Origin: Flammeovirgaceae bacterium
GTDB lineage: Bacteria; Bacteroidota; Bacteroidia; Cytophagales; Cyclobacteriaceae
DNA length: 64,000 bases
Direction of reading: 5' to 3'
NCBI GenBank assembly: GCA_020635915.1
Contig: JACJYU010000004.1
Location: 43,230 to 107,229, forward strand
The position numbers and the translations under genes were made by a program. The notes under the pieces are model-generated. The model saw only the letters and a list, made by a program, of their open reading frames with translations, searched no databases and was not told the DNA's origin. This document shows, piece by piece, positions 36,326 through 44,971 of the stretch (position 1 is its first letter; each line of letters begins with the position of its first letter).

Positions 36326-36901
36326 ATGGATTTTTTTAAGTACAAGAATAAATTAAAGCCAACGAAGGGAAAGATCCTGGTTTCGGAGCCCTACCTTCCC
36401 GACCCCAATTTTGAGCGCAGCATCGTGTTGTTGTGCGAACACAATGAGAACGGGTCGTTTGGTTTTGTGCTCAACAAGCCATCGGTGGCCAGCCTGGCTG
36501 ACGTAATGCCCGAATTAAGCGGGTTGAACACCATTTTGTTTGTGGGCGGCCCGGTGCAGCAGGACACACTGCATTACCTGCACCGTTGCGGGGAATTGTC
36601 GGGGGCCACGCAGATAACGGATGACGTATACTGGGGGGGCGATTTTGACAATTTAAAATTCCTTATCGGATCGGGACAAATAAAGCCAACGGAGATAAAA
36701 TTTTTTTTGGGGTACAGCGGCTGGTCGGAAGGGCAGTTGGATGGCGAGTTGGAAGCCGACACCTGGATAGTGAGCAACAGGTTCAACAGCGAGTTGGTTT
36801 TTGAAACCGACCCAAAAGCCATGTGGAAAAAATCGCTGGAAAGCATGGGCGGGAGGTTCTCTGTTTATTCCAACTATCCGGTGGACCCCCGGATGAATTA
36901 G
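36326..36901 (+). CDS. YqgE/AlgH family protein
   Basis: 191 aa from the ATG at 36326, which is preceded by GAGGAGGAA, one of the few Shine-Dalgarno-like sequences here. Hallmarks: GKILVSEPYLPDPNFERSIV, NGSFGFVLNKPS, VGGPVQQDTLHYLH, LGYSGWSEGQLDGEL. The family was named AlgH after alginate regulation in Pseudomonas, but its biochemical role is unclear. Confidence 0.93.
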   Translation: MDFFKYKNKLKPTKGKILVSEPYLPDPNFERSIVLLCEHNENGSFGFVLNKPSVASLADVMPELSGLNTILFVGGPVQQDTLHYLHRCGELSGATQITDDVYWGGDFDNLKFLIGSGQIKPTEIKFFLGYSGWSEGQLDGELEADTWIVSNRFNSELVFETDPKAMWKKSLESMGGRFSVYSNYPVDPRMN

Positions 36902-36943
36902 TCGGGCCAATTCAAATATTTTTACGTAATTGTAGAGGATTGA

Positions 36944-38833
36944 ATGAAATTCATGGAAAACGAAATGGATTTGCACACGGAGCAGGAAAATATTTTCGAT
37001 GGGCCTTCCCCCGGGCATCAAATGGACGAAAACACATCCCGCAAAGGACGTGATTCTTCAATAAATTCCACTGACGACCTGAACGTTGACGAGGATGCGA
37101 TGGAAGGGCAGGAAGAAGAGGGCCATGTTGACTACTCCAATTTTTCCAAAATGCAGCTCGCTGAAGTGTTGAAAGGCTTGGCCAACGAAACCAATTTTGG
37201 CCGGGTAGACCGCATCCTCAGGGAAGTCAGGCCTTTGTACAACGAAATAAGGAACAAAGAGAAGGCGGCCGCTTTGGAAAGGTTTATTGCCGATGGGGGG
37301 GTGGAGGACGACTTTAACTACAAGGGTGACGAAGTGGACCATGAATTTGATGCTTCCGTAAAACTGCTGAGGGGAAAAAAGAACAAGCACTTTAAAGAGC
37401 AAGAGGAGCAGAAGAACGAAAACCTGGCCAGGAAAAACGCGCTGCTTGAAAAATTCAGGTCGTTGGCGGACGGGGAGGATACCGAGAACAGCTTCGCGGA
37501 ATTCAAATTGTTGCAGAAGGAATGGAAAAGCATTGGCCCGGTGCCCAACGTCCACTCCCGCACGCTTTGGGCAAACTACACGGCACTCCTGGACTTATAT
37601 TATGACCAGCGGAGCATCTACTTTGAACTGAAGGAACTGGACCGGAAAAAGAACCTGGAATACAAGTGGGAGCTATGTGAAAGGGCGGAGAAGCTTGCGG
37701 GGGAAAATTCCATCAAAGCCGCGGTAAAGGAACTGAACGAGTTGCACAACGAGTTTAAGTTTACCGGCCCGGTGCCGCGTGAAGAGAAGGACAATGTGTG
37801 GGGCCGTTTTAAGGCCGCCTCCGATGCCGTGTATGCCAGGCGCGATGCGCACCTGGCCGAACTCCATGAAGGCTTCAAGAAAAACCTTGAATCAAAAAAA
37901 CAACTTATTGAAAGGCTTGCCCCGTTTGCCACTTTCGACAGCGACCGGATAAAAGAATGGAACGGCAAGACCAAGGAGATCCTTGCCCTCCAAAAGGAAT
38001 GGGAAGCCATAGGCCCTGTGCCCCGGGCACAAACGAAGGAAACCAACCGCTCCTTTTGGGCGGCCTTCAAAACTTTTTTTGCCAACAAAAGCACCTTCTT
38101 CAAAAAGCTTGACGCGGAACGTGGTAAAAACCTGGAGCTCAAACAGGAACTGGTGGAAAAAGCCAATGCCATCAAAGACAGCACCGACTGGGAAAATGCC
38201 TCTGAGGAACTGAAAAGGCTGCAGCAGCAATGGAAGGAAATAGGCCCCGTGCCCGAAAAACAACGGGCCAAAATCTATAAAACCTTTAAGGAGGCCTGTG
38301 ACGGTTTCTTTGACAGGCGCAGGGAACAATTCGGCAAGCAGGACGAAGAGCAGGCGGAAAACCTAAAGCAGAAGGAAGGGCTGTGCGAATGGTTGGAGAA
38401 ACACGCAGAGGAAAAAACCGGAACGGCCGATATGCTGGAGGAAGCCGTGGGAAAATTCAATGCCATTGGCTTTGTGCCCAGGAAAGCCCTGAAGTCCATT
38501 AAGGTGAGGTACGACAAGGCCGTAGCAGCTTTTATTGGTTCGTTGCCCGATGCTGGCGCGGAAGAAAAGGAGCGGCTGGCGATGGTGGTGCAAGTGGCGG
38601 CCCTTAAAAACGACCCCTATGGGGATCGTAAAATCCAGCATAAAGAGCAGTCCATTAAAACGCAGATACACAAAGCCGAAAACGATATTGCCATTCTGCG
38701 AAACAACATGGAATTTTTTGGCAGGTCCAAGAACGCGGAGAAGCTCAAGGGCGAATTTGCCGAAAAGCTGGAGGATGCGACAAGCCACCTCCAGAACCTT
38801 AAAAAACAACTTAAATTGCTGAAAACAGTATAG
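36944..38833 (+). CDS. DUF349 repeat protein
   Basis: 629 aa (ATG at 36953 is an alternative). After an acidic N-terminal ~60 residues there are about five consecutive DUF349 helical repeats, recognised by the recurring L-Q-K-E-W-K-x-I-G-P-V-P pattern (LLQKEWKSIGPVPN, LQKEWEAIGPVPRA, LQQQWKEIGPVPEK and diverged forms) with following WxxF/KxAxDxFF segments. The end is a predicted coiled coil. It is cytoplasmic and probably rod-like; the function of DUF349 is unknown. Confidence 0.93.
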   Translation: MKFMENEMDLHTEQENIFDGPSPGHQMDENTSRKGRDSSINSTDDLNVDEDAMEGQEEEGHVDYSNFSKMQLAEVLKGLANETNFGRVDRILREVRPLYNEIRNKEKAAALERFIADGGVEDDFNYKGDEVDHEFDASVKLLRGKKNKHFKEQEEQKNENLARKNALLEKFRSLADGEDTENSFAEFKLLQKEWKSIGPVPNVHSRTLWANYTALLDLYYDQRSIYFELKELDRKKNLEYKWELCERAEKLAGENSIKAAVKELNELHNEFKFTGPVPREEKDNVWGRFKAASDAVYARRDAHLAELHEGFKKNLESKKQLIERLAPFATFDSDRIKEWNGKTKEILALQKEWEAIGPVPRAQTKETNRSFWAAFKTFFANKSTFFKKLDAERGKNLELKQELVEKANAIKDSTDWENASEELKRLQQQWKEIGPVPEKQRAKIYKTFKEACDGFFDRRREQFGKQDEEQAENLKQKEGLCEWLEKHAEEKTGTADMLEEAVGKFNAIGFVPRKALKSIKVRYDKAVAAFIGSLPDAGAEEKERLAMVVQVAALKNDPYGDRKIQHKEQSIKTQIHKAENDIAILRNNMEFFGRSKNAEKLKGEFAEKLEDATSHLQNLKKQLKLLKTV

Positions 38834-38836
38834 GGG

Positions 38837-38867
38837 TTTGGATTAGTCACCACTTCCTTTAATTTTG
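38837..38867 (+). promoter_or_regulatory. Promoter of tRNA-Thr
   Basis: TTTG at 38837-38840 and TAATTTTG at 38860-38867, 19 bp apart: an exact match to the Bacteroidota consensus. The tRNA starts 18 bp further on. Confidence 0.8.
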
Positions 38868-38884
38868 CACAGCTTTTTTTTGAA

Positions 38885-38957
<73 letters not shown>

Positions 38958-39282
38958 CTTGATAATCAAGGGGTTACGTTTGTAACTCTTTTTTATTGCC
39001 CTCCATACAAACATCTTAAAACTTCTGCCCTTGCCCATATTAAGGTGGGATTAATTCCCCGCAGGGTCTCCCTGCGTTGGGCTGAGCGATGCGGGGCCCT
39101 GCGGTAATCGCCCGCAGAAGCTTCCTGCACTTCAGTTCGCGATGACGTATGGCTCATGGAGGGAGGCACGACCGAATTGTACCGTCATGGCGAGGGAGGA
39201 ACGACCGAAGCCATCCCCTTGATGGTTCCACTCCCCAAAGGGGACCGCTACCCCCGAATTTTGTGGAGATGGAGAGATGACT
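38958..39282. repeat. Gene-free stretch with a REP-like repetitive element
   Basis: No gene. A perfect hairpin CGCAGGG-TCT-CCCTGCG lies at 39060-39076. Two imperfect direct copies of a unit ATGG(c)(g)AGGGAGG-x-ACGACCGAA lie at 39157-39176 and 39187-39209, the second running into GCCATCC. The style (gcgatgacg … tcatggcgagg … acgaccgaagccatcc) is that of dispersed intergenic repeats found in many copies per genome. Multiplicity cannot be seen from one window. Confidence 0.5.
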
Positions 39283-39753
39283 TTATACAAATCGGGTCCC
39301 CCAGTAAATGGCATAGGTGAGGAACACGGCCAATAGCGGCAGGTCGTATTTGAGTTGGTGCGCTGACGCCATGGATGAGTAGGCAGGGTTTATTTCTTCC
39401 ATAAGGCCATCGTTTTTGAACACCAACACTTTTGTCAGCCTGCCCTGTTCGTTATAAACCCTAAATTCACCGTGCCGGTGGTCTTCCGAGAATTTGCCCT
39501 CGCTCATTAAGTTTCCGCTGCGAAAAAAGGAATTGTACTTACCGTGCTTTTTGCCCATGCTGTACTCCTCTTCAATAAGGAGCTCACCGGAGTCATAATA
39601 AAACCTCCAGCAACCATCGCGCTGGCCATCCACGTAATGCCCCTCGCTTATGAGAATGGCGTTTTTATTAAACTCTTTCCATTTTCCATTTTTGCGCTGC
39701 TCGCAGGTTTTCCTTTTTTCTTTGTTAAAGAGCCTGTTGAGAAATTTGATCAT
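39283..39753 (-). CDS. MORN-repeat / YwqK-like protein
   Basis: 156 aa. Five or so repeats of the MORN type are visible: GKWKEFNKN, ISEGHYVDGQRDGCWRFY, EEEYSMGKKHGKYNSFF, MSEGKFSEDHRHGEFRVY. A C-terminal hydrophobic segment (LPLLAVFLTYAIYW) may anchor it to a membrane. It has no signal peptide. YwqK-family proteins are sometimes called antitoxins, but no toxin partner is visible here. It lies 12 bp after the cysteine-rich gene on the same strand. Confidence 0.75.
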   Translation of the reverse strand: MIKFLNRLFNKEKRKTCEQRKNGKWKEFNKNAILISEGHYVDGQRDGCWRFYYDSGELLIEEEYSMGKKHGKYNSFFRSGNLMSEGKFSEDHRHGEFRVYNEQGRLTKVLVFKNDGLMEEINPAYSSMASAHQLKYDLPLLAVFLTYAIYWGTRFV

Positions 39754-39765
39754 GTTCGTTGCCTT

Positions 39766-40077
39766 TCAATAATATTCTTCGCAGTGCCATATGCCACTTT
39801 TTGCTTTTGGCAACCGGCAATGTGGTGCATTGAAACAATTGCCACAAAGCCCTTTATGCGGACTGACATTTAATTCTTTATGTTCCCCCATTTGGGGGGC
39901 GGTTGCCTGATGTTTCGTTTTTTCCCCTTCGAACAACTCACACTGCAACACCATTTTATCCGACCGCAGCCGATACACGCACCCTTGCCTGTGGATGCAG
40001 GTTTCGCAAAGGCCGGGAAGTCCTTCCTTCAGGAGTTCCCCGATCTGGCTTTCAATGGTGAGGGCAGTTGCGATCAT
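39766..40077 (-). CDS. Small protein with two cysteine-cluster repeats
   Basis: 103 aa, not recognised. It has two related cysteine modules: CETCIHRQGC…LQCELFE (~24-49) and CGNCFNAPHC…WHCEEYY (~78-102), each of the form C-x2-C-x5-C-x(12-14)-C-E. This fits a duplicated zinc-ribbon or iron-sulfur site. No signal peptide is present. It lies 110 bp downstream of the sigma-54 response regulator on the same strand and may be read through from it. Confidence 0.7.
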   Translation of the reverse strand: MIATALTIESQIGELLKEGLPGLCETCIHRQGCVYRLRSDKMVLQCELFEGEKTKHQATAPQMGEHKELNVSPHKGLCGNCFNAPHCRLPKAKSGIWHCEEYY

Positions 40078-40187
40078 TGGTTTTTTGGTTATCCAAATTA
40101 TATACCAATTAACGGCAACCCCCTATACGGCCTGATTTGAGGGAATTGGCCCTTTCTGAAATGGGTAATATTTCACCATCTGAGGAT

Positions 40188-41525
40188 TTACTCCTCAGCG
40201 TCCTTCCTTATTCGTTTTATTTTTTCCCGCAGGGTCTTCCGGTCTATCCCCAGGGTGCGTGCCGCGCGGGAGATATTGTTCCTGTGCGTTCCCAGTACCT
40301 TCATAATATATTCCTGCTCTATTTCCACCAGCGGCCTGTCCGTGCCCCTGTCCTGGTAGGCCGAATAGCGGAACGCCTCCGGCAAATCGGGCACATCAAT
40401 GGTATCATCCTCCACCAAAATGGTAAGCCGGTGAATGAGGTTTTGGAGTTCCCTCACATTGCCTGGCCAGTCGTGGGCCTTTAGGGCTTTTAAGGCCTTG
40501 TCCGTAAACCGGATTTCCTCTTTTCCCAATTCCTTGGCGTACTTGGTGAGGAAATGACTGGTGAGCAATTCGATATCGTCACTCCTTTCGCGCAAGGGTG
40601 GCAACTGAATGGTAATGATATACAGCCTGTAATAGAGGTCCTCACGGAACAAGCCTTTCTTCACCATTTCCATCAAATCCACGTTGGATGCGGCCACCAC
40701 CCGTACGTTTACTTTTTCGGGTTTTTTTGACCCTACCATATAAAACTCCTTGTCCTGGAGCACCCGCAGGAGCTTGGCTTGCATGGCCAGGCTCGTGTTG
40801 CCGATCTCATCCAGGAAAATGGTGCCCCCGTCAGCGGTTTGAAAGAAGCCCGCGCGGGTCTCGCTGGCCCCGGTGAACGAACCTTTCACATGGCCAAACA
40901 ATTCGCTCTCCAGCAAAGTATCGGGAATGCCCCCACAGTTTACGGGCACAAAAGGTGTTTGCACGCCACTGCCATAATGCAGGGCACGGGCCACCAGCTC
41001 TTTCCCAGTACCACTTTCACCGGTGATCAATACGGTGGCATTGGTGGCTTTGGCCTTGCCAATGGTTTGAAACACTTTGAGCATGGGCTCCGAAGCCCCA
41101 ATGATGCCAAAGGCATGGGCATCTATCTTTGTGTTTTTCTTCCTTCCTTTTGCCGTTTTTGACAGCACCCTCTCCACCGAGTTGAAAAGCTCTTCTTCGG
41201 TAAAAGGTTTTACCAGGTATTCCTCTGCGCCTATTTTTATAGAATGCACCGCCCCTTCTATGGATGGAAAGCCGGTAATGACCAGGATGCCGATATTCTT
41301 GTAGTTTTCAGACACATGCCTTACCAACTGCATTCCGTTTTGCTCCGGCATTTTCAAATCGGTGATGACCAGGTCGATATCCACGGAACTGAGTATGGCG
41401 ATGGCCGACTGGACCTGGTGTGCGGTGTAAATCCTGAAGGACGCTGCCTCCAGGTTTCGTTTTATCAACTCAATGGTTTCAACGGAATCATCCACTACCA
41501 GCACATTTGTATTTCTGTTGTTCAT
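40188..41525 (-). CDS. NtrC-family sigma-54-dependent response regulator
   Basis: 445 aa. Receiver domain ~1-125 with acidic DD near the start and phospho-acceptor D in ITDLKMPEQNG; AAA+ domain ~140-380 with Walker A GESGTGKE, the sigma-54 contact loop GSFTGA (GAFTGA variant) and Walker B GGTIFLDEIG; a C-terminal Fis-type HTH (NNISRAARTLGIDRKTLREK). It activates sigma-54 RNA polymerase after phosphorylation. Its ATG overlaps the kinase stop by 4 bp, so the two form a translationally coupled pair. A sigma-54 promoter is found just beyond the kinase gene at 42799. Confidence 0.96.
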   Translation of the reverse strand: MNNRNTNVLVVDDSVETIELIKRNLEAASFRIYTAHQVQSAIAILSSVDIDLVITDLKMPEQNGMQLVRHVSENYKNIGILVITGFPSIEGAVHSIKIGAEEYLVKPFTEEELFNSVERVLSKTAKGRKKNTKIDAHAFGIIGASEPMLKVFQTIGKAKATNATVLITGESGTGKELVARALHYGSGVQTPFVPVNCGGIPDTLLESELFGHVKGSFTGASETRAGFFQTADGGTIFLDEIGNTSLAMQAKLLRVLQDKEFYMVGSKKPEKVNVRVVAASNVDLMEMVKKGLFREDLYYRLYIITIQLPPLRERSDDIELLTSHFLTKYAKELGKEEIRFTDKALKALKAHDWPGNVRELQNLIHRLTILVEDDTIDVPDLPEAFRYSAYQDRGTDRPLVEIEQEYIMKVLGTHRNNISRAARTLGIDRKTLREKIKRIRKDAEE

Positions 41526-42655
41526 TTCTGTTTAGGCTTTTTGTTATGTTTTATAGGTAATAGTATTTCGAATTTGCTGCCCTTGCCAGGCCGGCTTTGC
41601 ACGTGCACTTTGCCGTGGTGGGCACTTACAATGCCCTGCACTACGGAAAGGCCCAGCCCGGTACCCTGGCCGACTGGCTTGGTAGTGTAAAAGGGTTCAA
41701 AAATTTTCTTTTTCACGGCAGGAGGCATTCCCTGGCCGTTGTCTTTGACGACCAACGACACATAATCCGGTTTTGAAGAGGTTTGTATCAGCAGGTTACC
41801 ACCGTTGGGCATGGCATGAATGGAATTGGTGATCAGGTTGACCAATACCTGGCTCATTTGCACGGCATCGGCCTGTATGGCGGGCAACGGTTCTTGTAGT
41901 TTTTGGTCGATCAAAATTTTGTTTCCCTGATAACGGGCATCGATAAAATAGAGGATGTTGGAGATCACCTCGTTCAAACTGACCGTGGTGATTTGTTGCG
42001 GCATCTGCCTGGAGAAGAACATCAGTTTTTTGATGATCTCGCGGGTATACAGGGAGGCCTTGATTATCCGCTCCAGGTCTTCTTCTTGTTGTGGTTTAAG
42101 CATCCCCCCTTTTTTAATTAATTGGGAAAACCCAAGAATCCTCCCCAGTGGTTCGTTAAGTTCATGGGCAATGCCAGCCGTAAGCTCACCGATTAGTGCA
42201 AGGCGCTCCACATGCTGCAACTGTACCTGAAGGGACTTCCGTTCTTCCTCGATGATGGTGCGCTTGGCCACCAGGCTGAGTTCCCGGGCAATGGCCCGAA
42301 GTAAACTCCTTTCCTCTTTTAAAAAAGGTTGTTTTACGTTAACGGTCGCGTGGCCCCTGTAGCCAACCGCCACCGATCCCTTTTGTTTGCCGTCAACTTT
42401 TATGGGCTCCGACAAGGTATGCTTTGCATGCCCGAATTTTGAAGTCTTGAATTGTGATTTTGAAAGGGTGATCTTTGCTTCTGCCAGTCTGGGGTACTGC
42501 AACGCGGCAGGCAAAATGCTCAGGGTTTTGGTGGCCACGCTTTTAAAATCGTTTTTTGATTGCAGGGCTATTCGGGAGAGCTCGTAAAGGCACTTGAGTT
42601 CTTTAATGCGCTCCTTTAATTTAAGTTCCGTGGTGCTCTTTGCCATAATTTTCAT
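41522..42655 (-). CDS. Soluble sensor histidine kinase
   Basis: 377 aa; ATG at 42646 is an alternative. No membrane segment is visible, so it should sense an internal signal. Residues ~10-150 form a GAF-like sensor region, followed by HisKA with the phospho-histidine in GIAHELNEPLGRI and a HATPase domain (N box VNLITNSIHAM, G1 DNGQGMP, G2 GTGLGLSVV). It is the partner of the NtrC-type regulator encoded next to it. Confidence 0.95.
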   Translation of the reverse strand: MKIMAKSTTELKLKERIKELKCLYELSRIALQSKNDFKSVATKTLSILPAALQYPRLAEAKITLSKSQFKTSKFGHAKHTLSEPIKVDGKQKGSVAVGYRGHATVNVKQPFLKEERSLLRAIARELSLVAKRTIIEEERKSLQVQLQHVERLALIGELTAGIAHELNEPLGRILGFSQLIKKGGMLKPQQEEDLERIIKASLYTREIIKKLMFFSRQMPQQITTVSLNEVISNILYFIDARYQGNKILIDQKLQEPLPAIQADAVQMSQVLVNLITNSIHAMPNGGNLLIQTSSKPDYVSLVVKDNGQGMPPAVKKKIFEPFYTTKPVGQGTGLGLSVVQGIVSAHHGKVHVQSRPGKGSKFEILLPIKHNKKPKQK

Positions 42656-42729
42656 GCAATTTAGAAGGTGGTAAAATGGATAAAGGGATACCTCCCATTA
42701 AAATGAAAATTACCGGGTAAAAATTCCTC

Positions 42730-42740
42730 ATTGCGGCAAT
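42730..42740. promoter_or_regulatory. Palindrome, possible upstream activator site
   Basis: ATTGC-G-GCAAT, flanked on both sides by ATTCCTC in direct orientation (starting at 42723 and 42740). It lies ~85-95 bp before the predicted start of the sigma-54 transcript, a normal distance for an NtrC-type enhancer, and also upstream of the kinase gene. Its binder is inferred. Confidence 0.4.
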
Positions 42741-42798
42741 ATTCCTCGCCTGTTTCCTGGTTTTTCGTCATAATTGGCTTCTATTGGCCCATTTTGCG

Positions 42799-42816
42799 TT
42801 TGGCATGGATTTAGCC
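42799..42816 (+). promoter_or_regulatory. Sigma-54 (-24/-12) promoter of the Rnk/GreA-like gene
   Basis: TTTGGCATGGATTTAGCC contains GG at 42802-42803 and GC at 42814-42815 with exactly 10 bases between, and TTGGCA at the -24 side as in the consensus. Transcription should start near 42827, ~45 bp before the ATG at 42871. It lies 145 bp from the divergent kinase/sigma-54 regulator pair. Confidence 0.65.
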
Positions 42817-42870
42817 ATAAGGAGTGGAAAAGTTTTGGGGCTAAAGACAGCCCCAGGCCCTAGAATATTG

Positions 42871-43290
42871 ATGATGACGACAGGACAAAAAAGGATTGTT
42901 ACGCTCGAGGATTACAACCGGTTGATGCAGCTCATAGAACCGCTTCGCGTGAAGCGCGAAATGCCCTTGCATGTGGAACATTTGCTCGCGCGGCTGGGAA
43001 ATGCCGAATTGGTGGACCAACAGGAGGTAGGCAAGAACATTATTACCATGAACACCAAAATGTTGTTGAAAAACCTTTCCAATGGGAGAGAGGCCCAAAT
43101 CACCCTGGCCTACCCCAAAGAGGCGAATCATTTGAACTCCAGGATTTCAATATTTTCGGATATAGGCGTATCCCTTTTGGGCAGCAAAAGGGGCGAGGTA
43201 GTAACATGGCAGACTCCCGTGGGACAGGGCCAGTTTTGTGTGGAAGAGGTACTGTACCAGCCAGAGGCCGCCAAAGAATTCCAGCTTTAG
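42871..43290 (+). CDS. Rnk/GreA-family transcription elongation-factor-like protein
   Basis: About 139 aa from the ATG at 42871 (42874 also possible). A longer frame from 42784 would place the sigma-54 promoter inside the gene and adds unrelated residues. The C-terminal ~75 residues are the GreA/GreB C-terminal, FKBP-like domain (LNSRISIFSDIGVSLLGSKRGEVVTW). A short N-terminal helix (LEDYNRLMQLIEPLR) replaces the long Gre coiled coil, so it resembles Rnk, which binds RNA polymerase without restoring cleavage. It probably modulates RNA polymerase under the control of the neighbouring two-component system (inference). Confidence 0.85.
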   Translation: MMTTGQKRIVTLEDYNRLMQLIEPLRVKREMPLHVEHLLARLGNAELVDQQEVGKNIITMNTKMLLKNLSNGREAQITLAYPKEANHLNSRISIFSDIGVSLLGSKRGEVVTWQTPVGQGQFCVEEVLYQPEAAKEFQL

Positions 43291-43330
43291 ACTAGATTGT
43301 AAGGGGTTTAAGGATAAAGCGGGTTAGGTT

Positions 43331-43366
43331 GCCCCGGAGGGCGAAAGTTCTCCGGGGCTTTTTTTT
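43331..43366 (+). terminator. Terminator after the Rnk/GreA-like gene
   Basis: GCCCCGGAG at 43331-43339 pairs perfectly with CTCCGGGGC at 43350-43358 and is followed by eight T. A strong intrinsic terminator. Confidence 0.92.
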
Positions 43367-43405
43367 GCCATTGCCATCACAGGTTTTGGCCTATGTCTTG
43401 CGTTA

Positions 43406-44737
43406 TTAATTGCAGCATTTGTCTGCAATGGAAACCGCTTGGGAAATGATATCAAGCCCTTCGTCCACCTGGCTTTTGTTGATGATAAGGGGAGGGGCAA
43501 TAAAAATATAATTCCAGCGCACCAGGGTGAACATGCCCAACTCCCGGATTTTGGCCACTATTTTGGTGGTCACTTCCATTTGGCCAGGGCCTGCGTTCCA
43601 TGGCGTTACCGGTTCTTTGGTTTTCCTGTCTTTCACCAATTCAATGCAACCGAGCAAGCCTGTGTTTCGGAAATCGCCAATGCTGGGGTGTTTTGCTTTT
43701 AGTTTTTCCACCTGCCCTTCCATGTACTTGCCCATGGCCACGGCATTGTCAAAGAGGCCATCGCTCTCGTAAATGCCCATTACGGCCAATGCGGCCGCAC
43801 AGGATAGGGGATGGGCGGAGTAGGTCAGCCCAAGGGGCAGGGCTTTTTCGTCAAAATGATGGGCAATTTTATCGCTTACGAGCACTCCTCCCAGGGGAAG
43901 GTACCCTGACGTGAGCCCTTTTGCCATGCAAATAATGTCCGGCACCACCCCATGGTTGTCCACGCCAAACCATTTGCCGGTGCGGCCAAAGCCACTCATG
44001 ACCTCGTCCGAAATGGTAAGGATACCGTACTTATCGGCAATGGCCTTTACCTTTTTCCAATAGCCCGGAGGGTACTTGATGCAGCCGGAAGAACCCGACT
44101 CGCCTTCCAGCAGGATGGCCGCCACGCTGTCGGGGTTTTCGTAATTCACTATTTGCTCCATGTGCGCGGCCGCCCGCTCGCCACATTCTTCAGGGGTGCT
44201 GCTGTACCAGGGGCACCGATAGTAGTAGGGGTTTTCCACGTGAATGAAATTAGGGGCCTGGTGGGTGCCCACCGGGTGTTTGCGCGGGTCGCCACCTGCC
44301 GAGAATGCCCCGTGCGTGGCGCCATGGTACGACCGGTAGAGCGAAATTATCTTTGCCCTGCCCGTATATACCCTGGCGATCTTTATGGCATTTTCGATGG
44401 CCTCGGCACCCCCCAGGGTGAAAAAAGTTTTGTTCAGCCCTTCCCCCGAAACCCCGGCAATCTTTTTTCCCAGCTTGCCCCGGACTTCCGTGGCCGCGGC
44501 CGGCACAACGTAGCCCACCTCGTTCATTTGCCGTATGATGGCCTCATTTACCCTTTTGTCGCCATGGCCAATGTTCACGTTCATCAATTGAGATGAAAAA
44601 TCAATTATTCTTTTTCCATTGGCTTCATGCAGGTAAACACCTTCGGTTTTGACTATGTTAAGGGGATTGAGGCCGGCCTGTTTCGTCCATGCAAACAGGG
44701 TGTGTTTGAGGTTGTCCTGAAAAGCAGTTGGGGCCAT
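43406..44737 (-). CDS. Class III (PLP-dependent) aminotransferase
   Basis: 443 aa. Family motifs: FFTLGGAEAIENAIKIAR (phosphate-binding), YRSYHGATHGA, DEVMSGFGRTGKWF and the PLP-binding lysine in ICMAKGLTSGYLPLGG. It resembles omega-amino-acid:pyruvate or putrescine/4-aminobutyrate-type aminotransferases. The amino donor cannot be told. It stands alone. Confidence 0.92.
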   Translation of the reverse strand: MAPTAFQDNLKHTLFAWTKQAGLNPLNIVKTEGVYLHEANGKRIIDFSSQLMNVNIGHGDKRVNEAIIRQMNEVGYVVPAAATEVRGKLGKKIAGVSGEGLNKTFFTLGGAEAIENAIKIARVYTGRAKIISLYRSYHGATHGAFSAGGDPRKHPVGTHQAPNFIHVENPYYYRCPWYSSTPEECGERAAAHMEQIVNYENPDSVAAILLEGESGSSGCIKYPPGYWKKVKAIADKYGILTISDEVMSGFGRTGKWFGVDNHGVVPDIICMAKGLTSGYLPLGGVLVSDKIAHHFDEKALPLGLTYSAHPLSCAAALAVMGIYESDGLFDNAVAMGKYMEGQVEKLKAKHPSIGDFRNTGLLGCIELVKDRKTKEPVTPWNAGPGQMEVTTKIVAKIRELGMFTLVRWNYIFIAPPLIINKSQVDEGLDIISQAVSIADKCCN

Positions 44738-44971
44738 AGGTGTGTGGGGTTTTGTTTACTGAAACTTATTTTAAAAGGGCGCTCGTTTTCCGAAATTTAT
44801 AAAAGGAAAACCGGAACTTGTGGGCCTCCATTGTTATTTATGTAATGGCAATGGGGGAAGGTGCATACTAGAGGGGTTTCACCTTGAAATGACTGTGGTG
44901 CCCATATGGTGGAAAAACGGAGGGTGGGGTTTTCCTTTCATCGCAGGCCTGGATTTTTAAATTTGTAAGGA

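Noticed and set aside
42784..42870. Longer N-terminus for the Rnk/GreA-like protein
   Set aside because: Would cover the sigma-54 promoter and adds residues that are not part of the family.
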